Shown here: positions 1-5,665 of the stretch, piece by piece
Layout: each line of letters starts with the position of its first letter
Position numbering within the stretch: the first letter of the stretch is position 1
Assembly: GCA_002686295.1 (NCBI GenBank)
Contig: NZBB01000034.1
Location: 1 to 14,530, forward strand
Reading direction: 5' to 3'
Length of the DNA stretch: 14,530 nt
From: Candidatus Woesearchaeota archaeon
GTDB lineage: Archaea; Nanobdellota; Nanobdellia; Woesearchaeales; GCA-2686295
The notes under the pieces: generated by a model
Seen by the model: only the letters and a program-made list of their open reading frames with translations
Told to the model about the DNA's origin: nothing
Database searches by the model: none
Program-made: the position numbers and the translations under genes

Positions 1-39
1 TATCTGAGCGCAAATCAGGTTCCTTTCAGAAAGATATGA
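1..39 (+). CDS. C-terminal end of an upstream gene (partial; possibly secF)
   Basis: Reading from base 1, twelve codons (ending VPFRKI) lead to a TGA at 37-39. This stop overlaps an ATG at 36-38 in the four-base ATGA arrangement typical of translationally coupled genes. Archaeal secF and secD are commonly adjacent, so the missing gene may be secF, but twelve residues are too few to identify it. A competing reading, starting at base 3, is open to a TAA at 78-80. I read that frame instead as the displaced N-terminus of SecD. Confidence 0.4.
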   Translation, partial: YLSANQVPFRKI

Positions 40-105
40 TGGATAATGTAGCAGGGAAGAATAAAAAAAACATTTACTAATTGGAGAATTATAATTCTCC
101 TTGTC
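36..105 (+). other. secD: Displaced N-terminal coding segment of secD, split by an A8 tract
   Basis: ATG codons at 36 and 39 open a frame reading MMDNVAGKNKK and then NIY-stop at 78-80. The SecD frame just downstream reads KKTFTNWRIIILLVV and flows into the annotated GTG at 106. That stretch is the basic-then-hydrophobic start of SecD's first membrane helix. No ATG, GTG or TTG lies in the SecD frame between its upstream TAG (49-51) and 106. The two frames join smoothly if one base of the A8 run (63-70) is skipped, which would give a protein of about 571 residues. The cause could be a homopolymer assembly error, a real frameshift, slippage on the A-tract, or a rare ATA start at 61. Confidence 0.6.
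83..100. repeat. Perfect 18-bp palindrome
   Basis: GGAGAATTATAATTCTCC is identical to its reverse complement. It lies within the coding sequence for the first SecD membrane helix, just upstream of the GTG at 106. It could form a stem around the secD start or be a dimeric protein site, but its AT content and coding position make coincidence possible. Confidence 0.6.
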
Positions 106-1752
106 GTGTTATTAATTTCTGTAGTTAGTATTAGGCCTGAACCATGGAATAAAGGGGCTACTATAAGATTTGTTGTTAAGGATAGTTCTGCTTCAATTGC
201 AGGTGTTGAGAGTCCAAAACAAGGAGTTTCACCAATGAGCAAGGAAACAGTTTTAGCAATAAATAATAAACCAATTACTAACGCAAAGGATTATTATGAT
301 TTTGTTGAGAATCTTCCTGTAAACAAATCATTTACAATAAGAACAAATAATGGGTTTTATAAGATTACAACGCTTGGAGAATATGAAGAAATTATTCTTA
401 ATGAAACAGAAATACAATTAGTAACTGAGGAAGTTTTTAATGAAACTCTTAACAAAACAATCAATGTTACGAATGAAGTTGAAGTTCAGAAGGTTGAAAA
501 AATTCTTTTGGGAACAGAAGATATAGGTTTGGTTGTTTATGATGCGCCAACAAGCAATATAAGAAAAGGATTAGATTTATCAGGAGGTACAAGAGTAATT
601 TTGAAGCCTGAAGAAAAAGTTGAACCTGAAGAATTAGAAATTATTGTTTCGAATATAAAAGAGAGACTTAATGTTTATGGCTTAAGTGATATAACTGTTA
701 GAACTGCAACTGATCTTGAAGGACAAAAGTTTATAGTTGTTGAGATTGCAGGAGCAAACAAGGAAGAAGTTCGAGAGTTATTATCAAAGCAGGGAAAGTT
801 TGAAGCAAAGGTTGGTGAACAAACTGTGTTTAAAGGTGGTGATGACATAACTTATGTTTGCAGACATGCAGAGTGTTCAGGTATTGATCCAAATGCTGGT
901 TGTGGATCATCTGGTGATGGTTGGAGTTGTAGATTTAGATTCAGTATTGCATTGAGTCCTGTGGCTGCTCAAACTCAAGCTGATGCCACTAATAATTTGA
1001 CTATTGTTTCAGAAGGATCTCAATCTTATCTGAATGAATCTTTGGATTTATTTCTTGATAATCAATTAGTTGACACGCTAAGAATTGGTTCTGAATTAAA
1101 AGGTAATCCAGTAACAGATATAGTTATATCTGGTAGTGGTGCTGGTGGAACTGAACAAGCAGCTGTTTTTGATGCTTTAAACAATATGAAAAAACTTCAG
1201 ACTATTTTGATAACTGGTAGCCTGCCTGTAAAGCTAACTATTGTTAAATCAGATACTGTTTCTCCATTCTTAGGGGAACAATTCATCAGAAATGCTTTAC
1301 TTATTGGTATTTTTGCAATTATATCAGTTGCTTTGATGGTATTCATAGTTTATCGAAGACTAATTGTTTCTATTCCTATGATTCTTACTATGTTTTCTGA
1401 GGCCTTAATAATTTTTGGTATTGCTTCAATAATTGGTTGGAATCTTGATTTGGCAGCTATTGCAGGAATAATAATTGCAATAGGAACAGGAGTTGACCAT
1501 CAAATAGTTATAGCTGATGAGATATTGAAAGGCGGGAAATCTGCTTTTCTTTCTTGGAAGGATAAGATAAAGAACGCTTTTTTCATAATAATGGCTGCAT
1601 ACTCGACAACAATGGTTGCAATGATTCCTCTATGGTTTGCAGGTGCTGGCTTGTTGAAAGGTTTTGCTATAACAACAATGATGGGTGTATCGGCAGGAGT
1701 GTTTATTACAAGGCCTGCTTATGCTGTTATAATCAAAATTTTTGAAGAATAA
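106..1752 (+). CDS. secD: Protein translocase subunit SecD (archaeal type)
   Basis: SecD works with SecF beside the SecYE channel and assists protein export using the ion gradient. From the GTG at 106 the protein has 548 residues, but this start falls inside the first membrane helix, so the true N-terminus lies upstream. After that helix comes a region resembling a PDZ fold (about residues 28-90). The large extracytoplasmic domain follows, with the signature GLDLSGGTRVIL at 155-166 and four cysteines at 252, 257, 266 and 275. A block of membrane helices (about 395-545) carries GTGVDHQIVIADE at 460-472, the counterpart of the archaeal GTGVDDQ motif with His in place of the second Asp. The gene probably sits in an operon with an upstream secF. 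It is convergent with the next gene, only five bases apart. The family assignment is very secure; the start is not. Confidence 0.95.
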   Translation: MLLISVVSIRPEPWNKGATIRFVVKDSSASIAGVESPKQGVSPMSKETVLAINNKPITNAKDYYDFVENLPVNKSFTIRTNNGFYKITTLGEYEEIILNETEIQLVTEEVFNETLNKTINVTNEVEVQKVEKILLGTEDIGLVVYDAPTSNIRKGLDLSGGTRVILKPEEKVEPEELEIIVSNIKERLNVYGLSDITVRTATDLEGQKFIVVEIAGANKEEVRELLSKQGKFEAKVGEQTVFKGGDDITYVCRHAECSGIDPNAGCGSSGDGWSCRFRFSIALSPVAAQTQADATNNLTIVSEGSQSYLNESLDLFLDNQLVDTLRIGSELKGNPVTDIVISGSGAGGTEQAAVFDALNNMKKLQTILITGSLPVKLTIVKSDTVSPFLGEQFIRNALLIGIFAIISVALMVFIVYRRLIVSIPMILTMFSEALIIFGIASIIGWNLDLAAIAGIIIAIGTGVDHQIVIADEILKGGKSAFLSWKDKIKNAFFIIMAAYSTTMVAMIPLWFAGAGLLKGFAITTMMGVSAGVFITRPAYAVIIKIFEE

Positions 1753-1757
1753 TATCT

Positions 1758-2150
1758 TTAGAATTTCAAAAGTTCTTCAACTTTATAAGCTAGAGTTGGA
1801 GGGTTTTTTATATAAGAATTTTTTTCTTTTTCAGTTATGTTTTCAGATAGTAATATGATTTCTTCTGTCAATTCACCAATTTTTCTGTAAAGAGAATTTT
1901 TTTCTTTTTTTAATTTTTTACCTCTTTTTATTAATTTCTCTGATATATCAAAAGTATATTCTTTTGGCAGATTAAAAATTCTTTTAAATGAATAAATTTC
2001 TGATGCTACTTCTTCTATTACTGTGTTGTATTCTTTATTAGGTATTACTTTTTGTAGTTTTTTTTCTGTTAATTCCACTACTTCTTTTAATGTTTTTTGA
2101 TAAACATTTTTTTTTAGGTAAATGTTTTTCTGATAATCAAGATCGTTCAT
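1758..2150 (-). CDS. Hypothetical small helical protein (130 aa)
   Basis: I do not recognise this family. The protein is soluble, with no signal peptide or membrane segment. It is rich in Lys and Glu and looks almost wholly alpha-helical, with likely coiled-coil stretches near residues 15-35 and 70-110. A less charged segment, RIFNLPKEYTFDISEKLI (57-74), may be a turn between two helical halves. The ATG at 2150 has no ribosome binding site and lies about 27 bases from a TATA box, so the message is probably leaderless. It lies downstream of the tRNA-Val gene on the same strand and is convergent with secD. Base composition matches its neighbours. It is likely a real gene because the frame is open, a promoter is present and the ends fit neatly. 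Confidence 0.7.
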   Translation of the reverse strand: MNDLDYQKNIYLKKNVYQKTLKEVVELTEKKLQKVIPNKEYNTVIEEVASEIYSFKRIFNLPKEYTFDISEKLIKRGKKLKKEKNSLYRKIGELTEEIILLSENITEKEKNSYIKNPPTLAYKVEELLKF

Positions 2151-2172
2151 TTTTTTTTAGAATAAAGTTTTT

Positions 2173-2182
2173 TTTATAAATT
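2173..2182 (-). promoter_or_regulatory. TATA box for the 130-aa hypothetical gene
   Basis: The reverse strand reads AATTTATAAAAA here, centred about 27 bases before the ATG at 2150. The spacing fits an archaeal promoter with transcription starting at or next to the start codon. No ribosome binding site is visible, consistent with a leaderless message. Confidence 0.55.
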
Positions 2183-2213
2183 TTTTCTGCATTCTTAAAA
2201 GAATTAATATTAA

Positions 2214-2318
2214 TGGGCCCACCCGGACTCGAACCGGGGACCTCCGCCATGTCGAGGCGACGTCATCTGTGGCAGTCTATTTTTTTTTTTAAGACTGTAG
2301 CCACTAGACTATAGGCCC
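2214..2318 (-). tRNA. tRNA-Val (anticodon GAC) with a 32-nt D-loop intron
   Basis: Removing the intron leaves 73 nt that fold fully. The acceptor stem is GGGCCTA with TGGGCCC (one G-U), discriminator A at 2214. The D-stem is GTC/GAC, the anticodon stem TCGCC/GGCGG, the variable loop AGGTC, and the T-stem CCCGG/CCGGG with loop TTCGAGT. G15-C48, T8-A14, and G18G19 with the T-loop are all available. The anticodon loop is TCGACAT, giving GAC (Val) at 2253-2251. Position 33 is C, where elongator tRNAs almost always have U. CCA is not encoded. The intron occupies 2267-2298, between positions 20a and 21, so the anticodon loop is uninterrupted. The promoter is the shared TATA near 2349. Confidence 0.93.
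2267..2298 (-). other. Archaeal tRNA intron at position 20/21 with a bulge-helix-bulge motif
   Basis: The precursor can form a textbook splicing motif. A four-pair central helix GTGG/CCAC is flanked on opposite strands by 3-nt bulges, CTA on the 5' side and AGA on the 3' side. An inner six-pair helix, CAGTCT/AGACTG, is capped by a loop made mostly of eleven A residues. Cutting after the second base of each bulge removes exactly 32 nt and joins GGCT to ATGAC, restoring a normal D-arm. Such sites are cut by the archaeal splicing endonuclease. Introns outside position 37/38 usually need the heteromeric or otherwise broad-specificity enzyme. Confidence 0.85.
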
Positions 2319-2340
2319 GTTTATTTTTATAAAAACATCA

Positions 2341-2357
2341 AATATTTTATAAATATT
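2341..2357. promoter_or_regulatory. Near-symmetrical TATA element serving tRNA-Val and the methyltransferase
   Basis: AATATTTTATAAATATT is almost its own reverse complement. Its centre (about 2349) lies about 30 bases from the tRNA 5' end at 2318 on one side and about 30 bases from the methyltransferase ATG at 2379 on the other. Both distances suit archaeal TBP-directed initiation. A second AT-rich run at 2321-2336 is too close to the tRNA to act as its TATA box. Confidence 0.6.
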
Positions 2358-2378
2358 GCTTTTTTGTTTTTTCTAATT

Positions 2379-2855
2379 ATGAAGAACTATTATGATGATT
2401 TTGCAGATGGTTATTTAGAGCTTCACAGAGAAGAACAGCTGAACAAGTTGAGAATTATAAAAAATAATCTTAAAGTAGGAAAAAATGATTTAATTCTTGA
2501 TGTTGGTTGTGGTCCTGGTTTTTCAGCAGAGTTTTTTGATTGTAAAATAATTGGTTTGGATCCTTCTTTTGAGAATCTTAAAAAATGTAGTTTTGAAACT
2601 GTTAAAGGATTTGCAGAAAAGATTCCTTTTCAGGATGATTATTTCGACTGTATTATTTCTGTAACTGCAATTCATAACTTTAAAAATTTTAGAAAAGGAT
2701 TGTTGGAGATGAAGCGTGTTGGTAAAAAGTTCGCTTTTTCTGTTTTAAGAAAAGTAAATGCTTTTGATGACATAGAGTTATTTATCCAAAAGCATTTTGT
2801 AGTTGAGAAAATTGTTTATGAAAAACATGATTGTTTATTTTTTTGCAGAAAATAA
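2379..2855 (+). CDS. Small class I SAM-dependent methyltransferase
   Basis: This 158-residue protein has a compact Rossmann methyltransferase core (Methyltransf_11 type). Motif I is LILDVGCGPG at residues 38-47, which holds SAM. The acidic end of the second strand is IIGLDPS (57-63, Asp61). The motif IV region is IPFQDDYFDCIISVTAIHNF (82-101), and a later strand is KKFAFSVL (116-123). It lacks the added domains that would reveal its substrate, which could be a small molecule, RNA or protein. I chose the ATG at 2379 over an in-frame TTG at 2364, because the TATA box near 2349 would start transcription at about 2375, past the TTG. The message is thus probably leaderless. It is divergent from tRNA-Val and followed by a T-rich stretch. 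Confidence 0.88.
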   Translation: MKNYYDDFADGYLELHREEQLNKLRIIKNNLKVGKNDLILDVGCGPGFSAEFFDCKIIGLDPSFENLKKCSFETVKGFAEKIPFQDDYFDCIISVTAIHNFKNFRKGLLEMKRVGKKFAFSVLRKVNAFDDIELFIQKHFVVEKIVYEKHDCLFFCRK

Positions 2856-2859
2856 AGAG

Positions 2860-2873
2860 TTATTTTTTTCTTG
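2860..2873 (+). terminator. T-rich stretch after the methyltransferase gene
   Basis: A run of seven T residues within a T-rich stretch lies a few bases after the stop codon, with no stem. Archaeal RNA polymerase commonly releases at such T-tracts, so this is a plausible but weak terminator. Confidence 0.35.
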
Positions 2874-2888
2874 TATTAAAAAACGCAA

Positions 2889-2898
2889 CATATAAATA
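2889..2898 (+). promoter_or_regulatory. TATA box of the acidic protein gene
   Basis: CATATAAATA lies about 50 bases before the start codon, predicting transcription from around 2920 and a leader of about 25 bases that includes the GAGG at 2937-2940. A second TATAAATA at 2921-2928 is only about 20 bases from the start, and its use would lose the ribosome binding site. Confidence 0.5.
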
Positions 2899-2947
2899 CT
2901 GGTTCAAATATTTCTTGGTATATAAATATGTTTGCTGAGGTTTTATG

Positions 2948-3727
2948 ATGGCTTTTGAAAATATTAAGGATGAACATGTTAAGAATTTAGCTATTACTTT
3001 AAGAGGTAATGGTCTTGCAGCTTCAGATACTGAGGCTGAAAGAATGGCCAAAGAAATGACTGCAACGGTTGGAAAAGTCCAAGAGTCTTTTGATAAACAA
3101 CACGAAATTGATACTAGACCAAAATCTGAGGTGGTTGATGAATCTTCTGTTAATCAATCTGATGAACCATTAGGGGTTGATGTACTGGAAAAATCATCTG
3201 TGTCTGAACCTTCAGAAGAAAGTGTAAATAATGATGAGGTTGTACCTGAACCTTCAGAAATGAATGTGAATGATGTGGATGAGGTTTATAAGTCACAGGA
3301 AGAGATTATAAAATCAAGTAATGGAGAAGATTTAAATTCTGAGAAGTCTATTAAGGAATTAATGGATGAGGATGCTCAAAAAATTTATTCTGAGTCTGCT
3401 GAAAAAGATTATGATTCTTCATCTGGAAATACTGTTGAGAAAAGTTTCTCAGATGATTCTTCTATTAATGTTGTTGAAGAATCTGATTCTTCAGAAGTTA
3501 GTTCTGAAGTTTCTGATGAAATTTCTTCTGACAAAAAAGAATCTTCAGAATCTGTTGAAGAGACTAATAGCAAAGAACAAAAAGAAGTTTTTTCTGATGA
3601 ATCAAGCAATAAAGAACCTGTTGAAGAGTCAAATAAAGAATCTGTTGAAGAAGAAAAGGAAAAAAAAGATTCTATGCCTGAATCAAAAATTGATTTAAGT
3701 AATGTTTTTAATTTTGGTAGTGAGTAA
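2948..3727 (+). CDS. Highly acidic Ser/Glu-rich protein with a conserved-looking N-terminal helical module
   Basis: The function is unknown. Residues 1-50 (counted from 2948) form a compact, charged, probably helical module containing HVKNLAITLRGNGLAASD and ERMAKEMTATVGKVQESF. From about residue 60 to 240 the sequence is low complexity: Ser, Glu, Asp, Val and Asn in loose repeats such as EESNKESVEEE, with no hydrophobic core and strong negative charge. The last 13 residues, KIDLSNVFNFGSE, regain hydrophobic and aromatic residues and could be a short binding motif. There is no signal peptide or membrane segment. The GAGG at 2937-2940 suits the second ATG (2948, 7-base spacing) better than the one at 2945. 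It looks like a folded head, an extended disordered tether and a docking tail. This is inference from composition. Confidence 0.8.
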   Translation: MAFENIKDEHVKNLAITLRGNGLAASDTEAERMAKEMTATVGKVQESFDKQHEIDTRPKSEVVDESSVNQSDEPLGVDVLEKSSVSEPSEESVNNDEVVPEPSEMNVNDVDEVYKSQEEIIKSSNGEDLNSEKSIKELMDEDAQKIYSESAEKDYDSSSGNTVEKSFSDDSSINVVEESDSSEVSSEVSDEISSDKKESSESVEETNSKEQKEVFSDESSNKEPVEESNKESVEEEKEKKDSMPESKIDLSNVFNFGSE

Positions 3728-3738
3728 AAAGGAAAACC

Positions 3739-3746
3739 TTTATATA
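3739..3746 (+). promoter_or_regulatory. TATA box of the surface protein gene
   Basis: TTTATATA lies about 65 bases before the chosen ATG at 3808. This predicts transcription from roughly 3770 and a leader of nearly 40 bases containing the GGGGG at 3794-3798. A small inverted repeat, AAAGG-AAAA-CCTTT (3728-3741), lies just upstream and overlaps its edge. Confidence 0.5.
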
Positions 3747-3807
3747 CTACTCTATAATCATAATTCTATATTATTACTTCGAAATGAAAACCAGGGGGTT
3801 TTATAAA

Positions 3808-5631
3808 ATGAAAAAATTATTGTTGATGATAATGTTTCTTCTATTAGTTTTAGGAGCAGTAAGCGCACAACCAACACTTCCAGCAATCTCAGATATCACT
3901 GTTAATGAAACAGATGCAGTAAGCATTGAAATAACTCTGACTGAAGTATCTGACAATGGAAGCACATCTTGGTGGACAAATTTTTCTTCACTAACATTGG
4001 CTCAAAGCAATAACACATATGCTCAATATACTTGGACAACAGGATATAATGATGCAGGAACTTATGCGATTATGTTTAATGCATCAGATGATAATTCTTC
4101 TGATTCAGGAACAATGACTATAACTGTCAATAATAAAAATAGAGCTCCATCAATAACAAGTACTGCAGTAACAACTGCAATTGTAGGACATGCATATTCA
4201 TATAATGTTACAGCTACTGATGCAGATAGCGATACAATACAATATAGCTTAACAACATTTCCAGAAGGAATGTCAATAAATACTTCTTCAGGTTTGATAA
4301 GTTGGACTCCAACAACTGCAGGAGTTAACGTTGTAACAGCTCAAGTATCAGATACACTTGCAACCGATACACAAACATTTAATGTAACTGTTAGTGCACA
4401 ATCTTATGGTTTGACATTAGCAGATGTAACTCTTGGAGGAAGTTCTCAAGAAAGAGAAAAAAACACGACTGTAACATTGACTGTTTCTAATTCTGGAACA
4501 GAAACAATAACAGATATAAGTCTTAGCAGTTCAGCAAGCTCAACTTATTTAGTATCTTTTTCATCTGCAACCATTGCTAGTTTAGCTTCAGGTTCGAGTA
4601 CAACAGTAACATTAACAGGATATGTACCAGATGATAAAGATGCAGCTAAAGAGAGCATTGGAACAATTACTGCTACAGGCACAAGCTCAGGAAACCAAGT
4701 TACTGCAACATCAACATTATATATGCAAGCAGAGAACAACTTGGAAATAAGAGATCTTGACATAACTGTGAATGATGATTCAGAAAATGTTGATGATGGC
4801 GATACAGTGGATGTTTTTCCGGCATCAGAGATTGAAGTTGTTATAGAGTTAAAGAATAGCCATTCAGACATTGACATGGAAGATATAACTGTAACAATTT
4901 ACAATGATGACTTAGATGTTGATGAGGATGAGGATCTTTCAAAGATAAAGGACGGAAAAAAAGAAACCTTGGAATTAAAGTTCTCTATTGATGAAGATGC
5001 TGATGAAGATAATTATGATGTTGAGATAACAGTCGAAGGAGAAGATGATAATGGTGCAATTCATACAGAAACATGGACCATAGTTTTTGATTTAAATGAA
5101 GAAGGAATTATAATAACAAAAGCATTATTAGTTCCAGAAGCAATAGGATGTAACGAAAACTCAGTTGATTTAGATGTTGAATTAACAAATGTTGGTACAA
5201 GAGATGAAGATGATATAGGACTAGAAATAGTTGCTGATTCTTTAGATTATGAGAAGAGAGTTTCATACCTTGAAATAGATGAAGATGAAAAAATTGCAAA
5301 AACTTATACAATGCCTTTGGATGAGAACTTGGAATCAGGAACGCATATTATAGAAATAACTTCTTTCTTGGATATGGATGAACAGAGTCATGTTAAATAT
5401 GTTTATTTAGCAATACCTTCAGGTTGTTCTGTTGAACAAGACACAGGAATAACTGTTGTTCCATCAGATATTGAAGAAGAAAAGGAAGAAGTAGAGTTTG
5501 TAGATTCAGGAACAGGAGAATCTCTAAGCTTCAGTTCAAATGTCTGGATGACTGTATTGCTGGTCTTAGCCAACATCTTAGTTTTGGTGGTTATAGTAAT
5601 ACTGGTTATGAAGTTCTTGATAAGAACTTAA
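3808..5631 (+). CDS. Secreted, membrane-anchored surface protein with Ig-like repeats
   Basis: This 607-residue protein has a classic signal peptide (MKKLLLMIMFLLLVLGAVSA) with cleavage predicted before QPTLP, and a C-terminal membrane helix of about 24 residues (near 579-604) ending in KFLIRT. The ectodomain is built of beta-sandwich modules. The first (about 25-108) is Ig-like. The second (about 112-197) matches the putative Ig/cadherin-like type, with ITSTAVTTAIVGHAYSYNVT and ISWTPTTAGVNVVTAQVSD. The later ones (about 200-310, 312-430 and 435-538) resemble CARDB-like adhesion modules and become very Asp/Glu-rich. Many Asn-X-Ser/Thr sites suggest N-glycosylation. The only cysteines, 448 and 540, could pair. 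An acidic stalk precedes the anchor. I chose 3808 over an ATG at 3784 because GGGGG sits 9 bases upstream and the signal peptide starts there. The role is cell surface, possibly S-layer-like or adhesive. Confidence 0.85.
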   Translation: MKKLLLMIMFLLLVLGAVSAQPTLPAISDITVNETDAVSIEITLTEVSDNGSTSWWTNFSSLTLAQSNNTYAQYTWTTGYNDAGTYAIMFNASDDNSSDSGTMTITVNNKNRAPSITSTAVTTAIVGHAYSYNVTATDADSDTIQYSLTTFPEGMSINTSSGLISWTPTTAGVNVVTAQVSDTLATDTQTFNVTVSAQSYGLTLADVTLGGSSQEREKNTTVTLTVSNSGTETITDISLSSSASSTYLVSFSSATIASLASGSSTTVTLTGYVPDDKDAAKESIGTITATGTSSGNQVTATSTLYMQAENNLEIRDLDITVNDDSENVDDGDTVDVFPASEIEVVIELKNSHSDIDMEDITVTIYNDDLDVDEDEDLSKIKDGKKETLELKFSIDEDADEDNYDVEITVEGEDDNGAIHTETWTIVFDLNEEGIIITKALLVPEAIGCNENSVDLDVELTNVGTRDEDDIGLEIVADSLDYEKRVSYLEIDEDEKIAKTYTMPLDENLESGTHIIEITSFLDMDEQSHVKYVYLAIPSGCSVEQDTGITVVPSDIEEEKEEVEFVDSGTGESLSFSSNVWMTVLLVLANILVLVVIVILVMKFLIRT

Positions 5632-5646
5632 TTCTTTTTATTAATT
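5611..5646 (+). terminator. Hairpin plus T-rich terminator of the surface protein gene
   Basis: AAGTTCTT, a three-base loop GAT, and AAGAACTT (5611-5629) form a perfect eight-pair stem that encodes the last codons and touches the stop codon. A T-rich run follows at once. This looks like a bacterial-style intrinsic terminator and would separate this transcript from the convergent gene. Confidence 0.55.
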
Positions 5647-5665
5647 ATTTTTTTATTAATTATTT
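5636..5665. repeat. Two exact tandem copies of a 15-bp AT-only unit
   Basis: TTTTATTAATTATTT occurs twice back to back. The second copy covers the stop codon of the convergent nucleotidyltransferase gene and encodes part of its Lys-Lys end. It probably arose by slippage and duplicates the T-rich tract of the terminator. Confidence 0.8.

Noticed and set aside
15..242. Reverse-strand open frame across the secD start
   Set aside because: It lies wholly opposite a well-supported secD frame, has no ribosome binding site and encodes no recognisable protein.
2280..2290. T11 run on the plus strand as a terminator
   Set aside because: It lies inside the tRNA intron on the opposite strand, and no plus-strand transcript ends there.
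2364..2378. TTG start for the methyltransferase at 2364
   Set aside because: It would lie upstream of the transcription start predicted from the TATA box, and the extra residues MFFLI match nothing in the family.
3409..3609. Reverse-strand Ser/Glu-rich frame in the acidic gene
   Set aside because: It mirrors the TTC/GAA symmetry of the real gene, with no start signals of its own.
3130..3680. Repeated motifs that might be a CRISPR or minisatellite
   Set aside because: The units are short, imperfect and in frame, with no constant repeat and spacer pattern; this is coding low complexity.
3366..3698. Plus-strand frame inside the acidic protein gene, rich in Lys and Leu
   Set aside because: It is the shifted reading of repeated GAA, TCT and GTT codons; the composition is an artefact of the low-complexity gene.
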